64,000 bases of DNA. Source: Anaerolineae bacterium (GTDB taxonomy: Bacteria > Chloroflexota > Anaerolineae > UBA4142 > SHND01). Shown in pieces: positions 8,493-17,332 of this stretch. The position numbers were made by a program, and so were the translations under genes. Within the stretch, counting starts at the first letter, position 1. Each line of letters opens with the position of its first letter. The notes below the pieces were generated by a model that was given only the letters and a program-made list of their open reading frames with translations, was not told the origin of the DNA and made no database searches. The DNA lies in NCBI GenBank assembly GCA_021463195.1, contig JAJTXZ010000010.1:27842-91841 (forward strand), read 5' to 3'.

Positions 8493-10223
8493 GTGTCACA
8501 TCTGAAAAAAATTTATCGAAATCGAATTTGGCGCGCGCTTGCATTGTGCGCGCTGACGCTGTTTTTTGTCGGTCTCGGCGCGGCGCCGCGCGCGCGCGCG
8601 CAAATTCCGGATGACGGCTTTCTCGCCACCTATTATCGCGGCGGCGCTTTGCAAGGCGAACCGCTTTTGACGCGCGTCGAGCCGGTGGTGAATTGGTCTT
8701 ATCCAGCGGGCGAATCGCCCGCGCCGGGCGTCGTGCCTGCGACCGATTTTTCCGCGCGCTGGGAAGGTTGGCGCAACTTGGACCAAGCCGGTATGTGGAC
8801 GATTTTTTACACCGCCGACGATGGCGGGCGCGTGTGGATTGACAACGAGCTCGTCATTGATTTGTGGTACGACCACGCGCCCATGACGCGCGCGCAAACA
8901 AAATATCTTTCGGCAGGATATCATCTTGTGCGCGTCGAATATTATCAGAGCAGCGGCGGTATGACTTCACAGTTGTCGTTAGCGCCGTCGGGAATGTTCC
9001 CCGATTGGATGGGCGAATATTTTGACAATCCGTACTTGGTTGGCGCGCCGCGCGTTCGCGTCAATACGCCGGACATTAATTTCAACTGGGGTGAAGCGAG
9101 TCCCGATCCGAGCTTGCCTGCCGATAATTTTTCCGCGCGCTGGATGCGGCTCTATAATTTCGCGCCGGGTAATTACACCTTTACCGCGACCGCCGATGAT
9201 GGTATTCGCGTATGGGTGGGCGACACGCTAGCGATTGACGCGTGGACGCCGCAGCAAGCGAAAACATACAATGCCACTTTGTATTTGGATGGCGTGACGC
9301 CGCTGCGCGTCGAGTATTTTGAACAGGGCGGCAACGCCGTCGTTAATTTTTATTTCCAAGCCGCGACGCAAAATTTTCCCGTCGTCGCGGCGGAAAAATG
9401 GCGCGGCACATGGTTCGATAATCCGACGCTCACGCCGCCATCGGTTTGTCAAACGGATGTCGCGCAACTGCAATTAAATTGGGATGGCAATTCGCCCGCG
9501 TGCGGCATCGGCGGTCAATTCTTTTCAGCGCGCTGGGACGCGACGCGCGTAACCGCGACCGCCGGCTTTTACACCGTCAAACTGCTGGTGGATGACGGCG
9601 CGCGGGTGTATGTGGACGACGCGTTGATTCTCGACGCGTGGCGCGAGCAGCCGCCGACCGCGTACGCGACCACCGTATACTTGGACACGGGCGCGCATGC
9701 TTGGCGCGTGGAATATTTTCAAGGCGCGGGCGGCGCGCAAATCGCGCTTGAGATTGCGCCGGGCGTGGCGACTTTCACCCCCCCCTCTGTTCCTGCCGCC
9801 GATGAAATCATCGTGGACGCGCAAGGCGCAGGTTGGACGCAGGGCGGCGGCGCCGCTTGGCGCGTCGTCGCGAATGGTCGCGGCGGCAGCGCGTTATGGA
9901 CCACCAATAATGCGTTCTTGCAGCCGCTGCGTAACTGGGGGCGCTGGTATCCGCCATTGACGCAGGCGCGCAATTACGCGGTTGAGGTGTTTATTCCCGC
10001 GAACGTTGCCACAACCCATAACGCGCGCTATCTCATTTATCACAATGGTCAAACGGATTTGGCGCTCGTGCCGCAAGCGCAGTACCAAGACCAATGGGTC
10101 TCGCTCGGCACGTTCGCGTTCGCGGGACAGGGGGGCGAATATGTGGCGTTATCGGACGTGACGTATGAATGTTATGCGTGCGCGAAAATCGTGTGGGACG
10201 CGGTGAGATTCATTCCGCGTTGA
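8493..10223 (+). CDS. Secreted protein with three PA14 domains and a golvesin/Xly-type C-terminal domain
   Basis: I place the start at the GTG at 8493 because the promoter -10 box covers the earlier in-frame GTG at 8439. The sequence from 8493 gives a normal signal peptide with cleavage after RARA. Three PA14-like modules follow, each with ATYYRG/EYFDNP/TWFDNP openings, an FSARW motif and an ADDG-rVWv motif. The last 140 residues (IIVDAQGAGWTQ ... YAVEVFIPAN ... WVSLGTFAF ... IVWDAVRF) match the golvesin-type carbohydrate-binding sandwich. All four modules are carbohydrate- or matrix-binding types, so this is probably a surface or sheath protein. No ribosome binding site is clear. Confidence 0.85.
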   Translation: MSHLKKIYRNRIWRALALCALTLFFVGLGAAPRARAQIPDDGFLATYYRGGALQGEPLLTRVEPVVNWSYPAGESPAPGVVPATDFSARWEGWRNLDQAGMWTIFYTADDGGRVWIDNELVIDLWYDHAPMTRAQTKYLSAGYHLVRVEYYQSSGGMTSQLSLAPSGMFPDWMGEYFDNPYLVGAPRVRVNTPDINFNWGEASPDPSLPADNFSARWMRLYNFAPGNYTFTATADDGIRVWVGDTLAIDAWTPQQAKTYNATLYLDGVTPLRVEYFEQGGNAVVNFYFQAATQNFPVVAAEKWRGTWFDNPTLTPPSVCQTDVAQLQLNWDGNSPACGIGGQFFSARWDATRVTATAGFYTVKLLVDDGARVYVDDALILDAWREQPPTAYATTVYLDTGAHAWRVEYFQGAGGAQIALEIAPGVATFTPPSVPAADEIIVDAQGAGWTQGGGAAWRVVANGRGGSALWTTNNAFLQPLRNWGRWYPPLTQARNYAVEVFIPANVATTHNARYLIYHNGQTDLALVPQAQYQDQWVSLGTFAFAGQGGEYVALSDVTYECYACAKIVWDAVRFIPR

Positions 10224-10435
10224 ATGCGCCAAGCGCTGGCAAGGCGTCTGTGGAAACTGCGGGATGAATCCGCGTTTTTTTTATATGATGAAAAATTCGA
10301 TCGAAATTTGATTTTCTCAGCCGCGCCGCAAACCGCGCGGCATCTGGTTCAACTCGGCACGGGTGAATTGACCCAAGCGCAAAATTCGTTTTGGCTCGAC
10401 CGTCCGATGCAACACACAAAAAAGTTGGCGCTGTA
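10224..10435 (+). other. Intergenic region with weak terminator candidate
   Basis: A short GC stem at 10259-10273 is followed by eight T (10275-10282), a possible terminator for the preceding gene. Beyond it lies the 10-bp palindrome TTCGATCGAA. A 70-codon frame crosses the gap but has no ribosome binding site and no recognisable content. Confidence 0.4.
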
Positions 10436-11770
10436 ATGAATCGTTATCACGAGATTGTCGCGCGCTATGTCGCGCGCACGCCGAAATCGCAGGCGTTGAA
10501 TGCGCGCGCGCGGCGCGTCATGCCCGGCGGCGATACGCGCACCGGCGTTTATTACGCGCCGTATCCGGCATTTATGGCGCAGGGCGATGGGAAATATTTG
10601 ACCGATATTGACGGCAATCAATATCTCGATTTGTTGAATAATTTCACGTCGTTGGTGCATGGTCACGCGCATCCCGCGCTGCTGGACGCGACGCGCGCAA
10701 ATATTGCGCGTGGCACCGCGTTCGCGGCGCCGCTGTTGGCGCAGGTGGAGCTTGCGGAAACGATTGCGGCGCGCGTTCCAAGCATCGAGCTGCTGCGCTT
10801 TTGCAATTCAGGCACCGAAGCGACGATGTTGGCGCTACGCGCCGCGCGCGCGTACACGCGTCGCGGCGGAATGATTAAAATGATTGGCGGTTATCATGGC
10901 TCGCATGATTTCGCCGCCGCGACGATGGATGCCGAAGCCGATCGCGGGATCGCGGAGGGAATCCGCCGCGATATTTATTTTGCGACGTTCAACGATTTGG
11001 ATAGCGTCGAGAAAATTTTTCAAGCGCATGCAGGGGAGATTGCGGGTATTTTGGTCGAACCGATTCCGAATGCGGGGGGATTGCCCTTGCCGCGCGAAAA
11101 TTATTTGGCGGGACTGCGCGCGTTGGCTGACAAACACAAAGCGCTGTTGATTTTTGATGAGGTGATTACGTTGCGATTGAGCGAAGGCGGCTATCAACAA
11201 ATCGCGAATGTGACACCGGACCTTACGGCGCTGGGCAAAATTATTGGCGGCGGTTTTCCAGTGGGCGCGTTCGGCGGCAAACGCGATATTATGCGAATGT
11301 TTGATCCGCGCGCTAAAAATCGCATTTTGCATTCTGGCACCTTTAACGGCAACAACGCGACGATGGCGGCAGGGTTGGCTTCTTTGCGTTTGCTCGACCA
11401 ATCCGCCATTGCGCGTATCAACGCGTTGGGCCAAGCGCTCGCGCAAGGTTTCGACGACGCGTTTCAAGAAGCGGGGCTCGTGGGCAAGACGACATCGTAT
11501 GGTTCATTGCTTCAAACGCATTGGCAGCGCGGCGAAATCGCGAATATGCAAGCTGTGGCGCGCGGACATCAGCGAGCTCAAGATTTGCCCTATTTACTGC
11601 ATCTCGAACTCGCGAATCGCGGAATTTTTTGCGCGGCGCGCGGCGAATTCAATACATCAACCGTATTGAACCAAGCCGACGTGAATCACGCAGTGATGAT
11701 TTTTAGCGAAACGCTGCATTATCTCAAACCATACATTGCCGAAACGAATCCAGAGTTGCTTGTGAAATAA
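10436..11770 (+). CDS. Class III PLP-dependent aminotransferase (GSAM / beta-amino-acid aminotransferase-like)
   Basis: 444 residues. PLP residues are visible: NSGTEA near 125, the FDEV aspartate at 241, and the Schiff-base lysine K268 in ALGKIIGGGFPVGA. The N-terminal MPGGDTRTGVYYAPYPAFM resembles beta-phenylalanine aminotransferase-type members of this subgroup rather than true HemL, which has PGGVNSPVRAF. There are also no neighbouring haem genes. The likely reaction is amino transfer or aminomutation on a small amino or keto acid; the substrate is unknown. The ATG at 10436 lacks a strong ribosome binding site. Confidence 0.85.
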   Translation: MNRYHEIVARYVARTPKSQALNARARRVMPGGDTRTGVYYAPYPAFMAQGDGKYLTDIDGNQYLDLLNNFTSLVHGHAHPALLDATRANIARGTAFAAPLLAQVELAETIAARVPSIELLRFCNSGTEATMLALRAARAYTRRGGMIKMIGGYHGSHDFAAATMDAEADRGIAEGIRRDIYFATFNDLDSVEKIFQAHAGEIAGILVEPIPNAGGLPLPRENYLAGLRALADKHKALLIFDEVITLRLSEGGYQQIANVTPDLTALGKIIGGGFPVGAFGGKRDIMRMFDPRAKNRILHSGTFNGNNATMAAGLASLRLLDQSAIARINALGQALAQGFDDAFQEAGLVGKTTSYGSLLQTHWQRGEIANMQAVARGHQRAQDLPYLLHLELANRGIFCAARGEFNTSTVLNQADVNHAVMIFSETLHYLKPYIAETNPELLVK

Positions 11771-11784
11771 TCGAGCGCGCGCGT

Positions 11785-11813
11785 TTGTCAGGCGCGCGTG
11801 AATTGGTTATACT
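11785..11813 (+). promoter_or_regulatory. Promoter of the VanW-type gene
   Basis: TTGTCA (11785-11790), a 17-bp spacer and TATACT (11808-11813), about 30 bases before the ATG at 11846. Confidence 0.75.
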
Positions 11814-11845
11814 GACAGCGCGTGTCCGCGCGCGCTCGATAAAAA

Positions 11846-13858
11846 ATGTCTGATCCAAACGATTCCAATTATCAACCGTTCAAATCCTTGCCGACGCATA
11901 GCCAGCGCAAGCAGAACGCCGCGCGCGCGGCGTTACCTCCGCCGCAGCCGCCGGAATTGACGCCCGCAGCGCGCATTGATTTGCGCCGCGCGCAACGTCG
12001 CGCGCAACGTCGCGCGCTGCCGCGTCTTGGCGCGCCGTTATGGGTGTTGTTTGTCACCGGATTATTTATCGTCGCCGGTGTGGTGGGGTACCAAGTCTAT
12101 ATCCACGACCGCGCGGCGCCAGGGGTGCGCGTGTTGGGCGAAGAAATCGGCGGTATGACGCGCGCACAGGCGGACGAACGCATTCGCGTCAAGTTGGGCG
12201 ACCCCAATGTATTATTGGCGCGTTTTGGCGGCGAACAAATTATTTTGCGCGATGGCTCCCAAGTCTATCGCGCGTGGCCCTGGGAGCTCGGCTTTCGCAG
12301 CGATTTAAAGCCCGCGCTCGATGCCGCGTTTGAAATAGGGCATCGCGCGGATTGGTCGTTAGCGCTCATCGAACAGGCGCGCGCGTTAGTAATCGGCGCG
12401 GATGTAAACGCGTCGGCGGCGTTTGATGAAACGATTGCGAAACAGTATGTTAGTGTGTTGGCGGCGCAGCTTGACCGATGGCCGCGCGAGGCGTCGTATC
12501 GGCTTGAAGGAATGCAGTTGATTGAAACGCCCGCGCTGGCGGGGCGGCGTCTGGATGGCGATGAAACTTTGGCGCGCATCCGCAAATTCGCCGAGTTGCA
12601 GGATCGCGGCGTCAATGCTTTCGCGGGCGAAATCGCGCTGCCGGTTCAAGAGTTAAAACCGCACGCGGTAAACGCGCAGCAGGCGCAAGCCCAAATCAAC
12701 GCGTTTTTGCAAGCGCCGTTGGTGTTGAAATTTCAAGACCGCGCGTGGGCAGTTGACCAAGCCGCGCTCGCGCGTTGGTTGACGCTGCAACCCATTTCAA
12801 ATGCGGATGGTTCATTGACGTACCAAGCGCGTCTGAATGAGGCGGCGATCCGATTGCAAGTGGAGGCGTTGGCGCGCGAAATCAATCAGGCGCCGCGCGA
12901 CGCGCGTTTTCATTTTGACAATGGCGCGCTCACGCTGATAACATCGAGTCAGGAAGGGCGCGCATTGGATGTGGACGCGACGACGCAAATGGCGCTGGCG
13001 CGGTTTCGGCAAGCCACCGCCGGGGCGCGTGCGCCGGGCAACGCGGCGCCAGATAACTCGCCGCTCAACGCGCTGCGAAATCAAACCATTGATCTTGTGG
13101 TCGCTGTGACTAAACCGACGATTGACGCGCGCGATAAAGAATCGTTTGGCATCACCGAATTGGTCGCGAGCGGCACGAGTCAATTCAAAGGTTCGATTCC
13201 AAATCGCATTCAAAATATAAAGACCGCGCAAGCGTCATTTGATGGCGTGGTGATTGCGCCCGGCGCGACTTTTTCGTTTAATCATTATTTGAGTGAAATC
13301 GTCGAGGCGAACGGGTATGCGGACGCGTATGTGATTTTTGGCAACAAGACGGTGCTGGGACCCGGCGGCGGCGTGTGTCAAGTTTCGACGACGATGTTTC
13401 GCGCGGCGTTCTTTGCGGGTTTTCCGATTACGGAACGTTGGGAACATGCGTATCGCGTAGGATATTATGAGCCGCCCAAAGGTTTGGATGCGGCGGTGTT
13501 TGTGCCGAGCGCGGATATGAAATTTGTCAATGATACGCCAAACTATATTTTGATTGAAGCGGCGCTGGATGAAAAAAATCTGCGCTTGACTTTTAATTTT
13601 TACGGTACGCGTCCGAACGGGCGCGAAGTGAAAATGACCGAGCCGGTGGTGAGCAATAAAGTTCCGCATCCGCCGACCAAGTATATTGACGATCCGACTT
13701 TGCCGCGCGGCACGACCAAGCAAATTGATTTCGCGGTGGACGGCGAAGATGTGACGTTATATCGCGAGATTTATCAGAATGGGCAGTTGGTGACGCGCGA
13801 AAAATTTTTCAGTCACTATGACCCGTGGCAAGCGGTGTTTTTACGGGGAACGCGTTAA
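11846..13858 (+). CDS. VanW family protein with YoaR-type peptidoglycan-binding domains
   Basis: 670 residues. A basic, proline-rich cytoplasmic tail of about 60 residues precedes one membrane helix (about 66-88, LWVLFVTGLFIVAGVVGYQV). Outside the membrane lie two YoaR-like repeats, about 100-265 and 275-385, and then the VanW domain (about 455-600) with FSFNHYL, GPGGGVCQVSTTMFRAAFFAG and the ERWEHAYRVGYYEPPKGLDA signature. The tail continues with a short beta-rich, G5-like segment. VanW proteins accompany glycopeptide-resistance or wall-remodelling loci, but their biochemical activity is not established. The neighbours (PA14/LysM proteins) support an envelope role. A strong terminator follows. 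Confidence 0.9.
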   Translation: MSDPNDSNYQPFKSLPTHSQRKQNAARAALPPPQPPELTPAARIDLRRAQRRAQRRALPRLGAPLWVLFVTGLFIVAGVVGYQVYIHDRAAPGVRVLGEEIGGMTRAQADERIRVKLGDPNVLLARFGGEQIILRDGSQVYRAWPWELGFRSDLKPALDAAFEIGHRADWSLALIEQARALVIGADVNASAAFDETIAKQYVSVLAAQLDRWPREASYRLEGMQLIETPALAGRRLDGDETLARIRKFAELQDRGVNAFAGEIALPVQELKPHAVNAQQAQAQINAFLQAPLVLKFQDRAWAVDQAALARWLTLQPISNADGSLTYQARLNEAAIRLQVEALAREINQAPRDARFHFDNGALTLITSSQEGRALDVDATTQMALARFRQATAGARAPGNAAPDNSPLNALRNQTIDLVVAVTKPTIDARDKESFGITELVASGTSQFKGSIPNRIQNIKTAQASFDGVVIAPGATFSFNHYLSEIVEANGYADAYVIFGNKTVLGPGGGVCQVSTTMFRAAFFAGFPITERWEHAYRVGYYEPPKGLDAAVFVPSADMKFVNDTPNYILIEAALDEKNLRLTFNFYGTRPNGREVKMTEPVVSNKVPHPPTKYIDDPTLPRGTTKQIDFAVDGEDVTLYREIYQNGQLVTREKFFSHYDPWQAVFLRGTR

Positions 13859-13865
13859 ATAAAAA

Positions 13866-13894
13866 CCGCGCCGCAACTGCGGCGCGGTTTTTTT
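13866..13894. terminator. Bidirectional intrinsic terminator
   Basis: CCGCGCCGC-aact-GCGGCGCGG with a T-run on the plus side and an A-run upstream, so it can serve both the VanW gene (plus) and the flavoprotein gene (minus), which converge here. Confidence 0.9.
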
Positions 13895-15104
13895 ATTTTG
13901 ACTTGAGAGTTTCTATGACGAGGTTTAGACTTTTACGCAGTAATTTCGGATTGCCCGCCAACGCCCACAAAGTCCAACTGCTGACAAAATTCGACGCGAG
14001 CGCGTGACCGAATTGTTCCGCGTTGAGTTGATTCAACAATTCGATGCCTTCATCCCATTGCGCGTCATTCCAGCCCGCGATGCGGCGGTTGATTGCGGCG
14101 GCGATACGCAAATTTTTCCCGTATGTTTTACGCCACTGCTGTTCATAGCGCGCCAAAAATTTTTCCGAAACATCGTTTGCTTGCAAAGCATCCGCCGCGA
14201 CGTTTCCCGCGAGAATGCCGCCGCGCATCGCCCAACGAATCCCTTCGCCCAACAACGCGGAGGGCTGACCCGCCGCGTCGCCGACGGCGAGAATGCCGTT
14301 ACCGACAAATTTGGTCGCCATGCCGTCGGACGGAATCAAGCCGTGATGATATTCGAGCGGCTGCGCGCCTTTGAGATTGATATTGAATTTTTCCGCCTGA
14401 CTCAGAAATTTATCCAAATACTCGGCGGGGTTGGCGGTCGAGTCGCCGTGAATGATGCCGACGCCGACGCGCACGCGGTGATTGCCATAGGGCGCGGTCC
14501 ACGCGTAACCGGCTGGCGCGAACGCGCTGCCAACAATGCCGACGGTTTCGCTTTCGTCGTAATGCGGCGCATACATATCGTATTCCGCGCCGACGCCGAA
14601 ACGATTAAAACCCGAATGGATGCCTGCGCGTTTGCACAGGGTCGCGCGATAACCTGTGCCATCTATTGTCAAGCGCGCGCGCTGTGTCATAACGCGGCCC
14701 CGCGCGTCTTGCGCGGTCACGCCGCGCGCCGCGCCGTTCTCCATGATTACCTCGCGCGCGGTCGCGCTGACTTGGAGCGCGACGCCCGCGTCAATCGCGC
14801 GTTCGGCGAGAAATTGAAATACGCCGCGCACGTTGAGAATGCAGGCGAATGGCGTTGGATATTCGCGCGCGACGACGCGATGGGCGGAATGCATTCGCCC
14901 GCGCCGCAAGATATGATACAAACGCGGTGGAATGCCGAGCGCTTGCGCGTCTTGAATAAATGTGCCGCCGGTGGTGCGCGTAGGCGAACCGATTTCGGCG
15001 TTCGCTTCCAAGACAAGCACGCGCGCGCCGCGCTCTGCCAAAATTTTCGCGGCAGCCAAGCCCCCCGGTCCGCCGCCCGCGATTACGACATCTAGTGGTT
15101 CCAT
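13893..15104 (-). CDS. Geranylgeranyl-reductase-family FAD-dependent oxidoreductase
   Basis: 403 residues from ATG at 15104. The N-terminus has the Rossmann dinucleotide motif DVVIAGGGPGGLAAA, followed by LEANAEIGSPTRTTGG. A second FAD-contact motif GILAVGDAAGQPSALLGEGI occurs near residue 285, the hallmark of the GGR / digeranylgeranylglycerophospholipid reductase family. Members reduce isoprenoid chains of lipids, quinones or chlorophyll, or act on other flavin substrates, so the exact substrate is open. The gene is the last of a ruvC-ruvA-flavoprotein run on the minus strand, 23 bases after the ruvA stop; the functional link with Holliday-junction genes is not obvious. Confidence 0.85.
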   Translation of the reverse strand: MEPLDVVIAGGGPGGLAAAKILAERGARVLVLEANAEIGSPTRTTGGTFIQDAQALGIPPRLYHILRRGRMHSAHRVVAREYPTPFACILNVRGVFQFLAERAIDAGVALQVSATAREVIMENGAARGVTAQDARGRVMTQRARLTIDGTGYRATLCKRAGIHSGFNRFGVGAEYDMYAPHYDESETVGIVGSAFAPAGYAWTAPYGNHRVRVGVGIIHGDSTANPAEYLDKFLSQAEKFNINLKGAQPLEYHHGLIPSDGMATKFVGNGILAVGDAAGQPSALLGEGIRWAMRGGILAGNVAADALQANDVSEKFLARYEQQWRKTYGKNLRIAAAINRRIAGWNDAQWDEGIELLNQLNAEQFGHALASNFVSSWTLWALAGNPKLLRKSLNLVIETLKSK

Positions 15105-15127
15105 CACGCGAAAACTCGAGCGAAAAT

Positions 15128-15691
15128 CTAGCCGCCCAAATATTGCAGCGCGCCGCGCAATTTGTCTTCCAAGGTTTTACCCGCTGCCGCGCGCGCCGCG
15201 CGCTGCGCCTCCGCCGCGCTGTAACCGAGATTGATGAGCGTCGCGGCGACTTCGCCGTCGAGCGGCGAGAGTTCGGCGCTTTCTTCGCCGAGCTCGATTT
15301 TGCCTTTGAGTTCCAATACAAGTCGCTGCGCGGTTTTTTTGCCGATGCCTTTGATGCCGCTCAAGATTTCGAGATTGCCCGATGCGATGGCGCCGCGAAT
15401 TTCATTTGCCGCTGCGGACGACAGGATGCCGAGCGCGACTTTGGGGCCAATGCCCGAAACGCCGAGCAGCATTTCAAATAAAGCGAGTTCGTCGGTTGTC
15501 GCAAAACCAAATAATGAAATATCATCCTCGCGTACATGCGTATGAATGCGCAAGGCGATTGGCGCTCCGCTGTCGCCCAGTTGTTCGAGCGTGGACATGG
15601 GGACGCGCGCGCGATAACCGACGCCGTTCACGTCAACGATGACGGAATCGGACGCGCGTTCAAGAATCGTTCCGCGAAGAAAAGCGATCAT
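15128..15691 (-). CDS. ruvA: Holliday junction DNA helicase subunit RuvA
   Basis: 187 residues from ATG at 15691 (MIAFLRGTI), four bases after the ruvC stop. An N-terminal OB-fold is followed by two HhH motifs (LGVSGIGPKVALGIL and LSGIKGIGKKTAQRLVLEL) and a C-terminal UBA-like domain (EVAATLINLGYSAAEAQRA) that contacts RuvB. RuvA tetramers hold four-way junctions open for RuvB-driven branch migration. ruvB is not in the window. An in-frame ATG seven codons upstream would overlap ruvC and is less likely. Confidence 0.95.
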   Translation of the reverse strand: MIAFLRGTILERASDSVIVDVNGVGYRARVPMSTLEQLGDSGAPIALRIHTHVREDDISLFGFATTDELALFEMLLGVSGIGPKVALGILSSAAANEIRGAIASGNLEILSGIKGIGKKTAQRLVLELKGKIELGEESAELSPLDGEVAATLINLGYSAAEAQRAARAAAGKTLEDKLRGALQYLGG

Positions 15692-15695
15692 TGCG

Positions 15696-16193
15696 TTAAC
15701 TCTGTGAATCAATCAATTCGCGCAATCGCGCGCTCTGCAAATGGCACAGCGCGATGGCGACAGCATCCGCCGCGTCATCGGGTTTGGGCGCTTGGTCCAA
15801 ACGCAGCAGCACGCGCACCATTTGTTGCATCTGATATTTGTCCGCGCCGCCGTAGCCCGCGACCGCTTGCTTGATTTCGTTGGGCGTGTATTCGGCGAGC
15901 GGCAGACACGCCTGCGCGAGGGCGAGCAGGATGACGCCGCGCGCGTGTCCGACGGATAGGGCGGTGGTGGTATTGCGCGAGAAAAAAAGTTTTTCGACCG
16001 CGGCGGTGTTCGGTTTGTATGCGCGAATGATTGCGCCAAGCTCGTCGTAAATCTTGAGCAGGCGAAATTCAAGCGGAGTTTTCGCGGGTGTGGCAATCGC
16101 GCCGCAGGCGACAAGTTCATAATCGTCGCCGACGGCGCGCACGATGCCGTATCCACACAACGCGGTGCCGGGGTCAATGCCTAATGCAATCAT
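15696..16193 (-). CDS. ruvC: Crossover junction endodeoxyribonuclease RuvC
   Basis: 165 residues from ATG at 16193 (MIALGIDPGTA). All four acidic catalytic residues are in place: D7, E67 (AVEKLFF), D140 and D143 (PKPDDAADAVAIALCH), spaced as in the E. coli enzyme. RuvC resolves Holliday junctions by symmetric nicking. It is followed by ruvA in the usual order. The short gap to yebC contains repeated ATAGCGCAATAG units and no clear promoter, so yebC-ruvC-ruvA may be co-transcribed. Confidence 0.95.
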   Translation of the reverse strand: MIALGIDPGTALCGYGIVRAVGDDYELVACGAIATPAKTPLEFRLLKIYDELGAIIRAYKPNTAAVEKLFFSRNTTTALSVGHARGVILLALAQACLPLAEYTPNEIKQAVAGYGGADKYQMQQMVRVLLRLDQAPKPDDAADAVAIALCHLQSARLRELIDSQS

Positions 16194-16270
16194 AGTGGGA
16201 TAGCGCAATAGTCCAATAGCGCAATAGCGGGACATGGGCTATCACACGATCGCGCGATTACGCGATTGCG
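16194..16270. repeat. Short imperfect repeats between yebC and ruvC
   Basis: The 77-bp gap contains ATAGCGCAATAG repeated imperfectly, and then GCGCGATTACGCGATTGCGC. It is a low-complexity junction without a reading frame. Confidence 0.5.
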
Positions 16271-17032
16271 CTACGCAGTGGCTTTTTCAAATTCAGCCAT
16301 CACTTGATCTGTGATATTGAGATTGGTGATGACTTTTTGCACATCGTCCAGTTCTTCGAGTTGTTCGACGAGCTGCATCGTCTTGACGGCGTCGGCGGTG
16401 GAAACTTCGGCGTTGGTTTTGGCGATGAGCGTGACTTCGGCATTCTCGATGGGGATGCGACGCTTTTGCATCTCGTCGCGCACGGGGCGCAAATGTTCGG
16501 GCGCGACGTACGCTTCCACATGCTCGTCTTCGGTTTGAATATCATCTACGCCCGCGTCAATCAATTCGAGTTCGAGCTCTTCGGCGCTTTTGCCTTGCAC
16601 GGGCACTGTAAAGATGCCGCGCTTTTCAAACATCCATGTGACGGAACCTGCCGACGCGAGATTGGCGCCGGCGCGCGTAATGACGCGTCGCACTTCGGAC
16701 GCGGCGCGATTGCGATTATCGGTGAGGACTTGGACAATCAACGCCGCGCCGCCGGGGCCATAGACTTCATACGAGATGTCTTCGAGTTGACCGCCATCGC
16801 TCGCATTGCCGAGACCGCGTTGAATGGCGCGCTCGATATTGTCTTTGGGCATGTTTGCCGCGCGCGCTTTATCCGTCGCGAGCCGCAAGGCAAAATTCGC
16901 CTCGGGGTCGCCGCCGCCTTCGCGCGCCGCGACGGTGATGTCGCGCGCGATGCGCGTGAAAATTTGACCGCGCTTGGTGTCGGCGGCGCCTTTTTTGCGT
17001 TTAATCGTTGACCATTTGGAATGACCTGACAT
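16271..17032 (-). CDS. yebC: YebC/PmpR/TACO1 family protein
   Basis: 253 residues from ATG at 17032 (MSGHSKWSTIKRKKGAADTKRG), with GGAG eight bases upstream. The full three-domain family length is present, with the typical ANMPKDNIERAI and YEVYGPGGAALIVQVLTDNRNR segments. Family members act as transcription regulators or, as now shown for several, help ribosomes translate proline stretches. The position just upstream of ruvC-ruvA is conserved in many bacteria. The leader carries a hairpin plus U-run that looks like a transcription attenuator. Confidence 0.95.
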   Translation of the reverse strand: MSGHSKWSTIKRKKGAADTKRGQIFTRIARDITVAAREGGGDPEANFALRLATDKARAANMPKDNIERAIQRGLGNASDGGQLEDISYEVYGPGGAALIVQVLTDNRNRAASEVRRVITRAGANLASAGSVTWMFEKRGIFTVPVQGKSAEELELELIDAGVDDIQTEDEHVEAYVAPEHLRPVRDEMQKRRIPIENAEVTLIAKTNAEVSTADAVKTMQLVEQLEELDDVQKVITNLNITDQVMAEFEKATA

Positions 17033-17079
17033 GCGAATCTCCGGGCTTGCTGTTGGGATGAAATAACAATCGGATGCGA

Positions 17080-17132
17080 AAATAAAAAACACGCTGGCTA
17101 TTGGTTTGAGTTAACAAACAATAGCAACAGCG
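17080..17132 (-). terminator. Terminator-like hairpin inside the yebC leader (attenuator candidate)
   Basis: On the minus strand CGCTG-nn-GCTATTG-TTTG pairs with CAAA-n-CAATAGC-CAGCG (17092-17132) and is followed by GTTTTTTATTTT. It lies between a likely promoter (17218-17223) and the yebC start codon, so reading into yebC needs readthrough or antitermination. Confidence 0.6.
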
Positions 17133-17217
17133 CGTCGCTCGGAGGTTTGCGCAGACGCGAACCGCGACGTTGTTGCGGCTTGAAAAGCGTAATAATTCGT
17201 GACCTCATTCCGCTGTC

Positions 17218-17223
17218 ATTATA
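17218..17223 (-). promoter_or_regulatory. Extended -10 promoter of yebC
   Basis: TGCTATAAT on the minus strand, giving a leader of about 180 bases before the ATG at 17032. Two further hairpins in the leader are AGCCGC/GCGGTT and CGCGTC/GACGCG, upstream of the terminator-like stem. Confidence 0.6.
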
Positions 17224-17314
17224 GCACGCGCGCGCTATTTCGTTGAAATATTTTTGATGGATGGATTTAATGTCTTTTTCGCTTGCGGTTAAGGGTTGCC
17301 CAAAGTTCCTATGG

Positions 17315-17320
17315 TAAAAT
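17315..17320 (+). promoter_or_regulatory. Extended -10 of the glycosidase gene, near-leaderless
   Basis: TGgTAAAAT ends 12 bases before the ATG at 17333, leaving only about six bases of leader and no room for a Shine-Dalgarno site. Confidence 0.5.
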
Positions 17321-17332
17321 GTTTGTCGCTGT

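Noticed and set aside
10436..11770. hemL (glutamate-1-semialdehyde aminomutase)
   Set aside because: The fold matches, but the N-terminal signature is not that of HemL and no haem genes are near, so only the class III family is claimed.
14004..15095. 363-codon open frame opposite the geranylgeranyl-reductase-type gene
   Set aside because: The minus strand encodes a complete conserved flavoprotein; the plus frame is compositional.
17080..17223. T-box or SRP RNA in the yebC leader
   Set aside because: No GGUGG-type T-box sequence and no SRP GGAAG/AGCAGCC motif are present.
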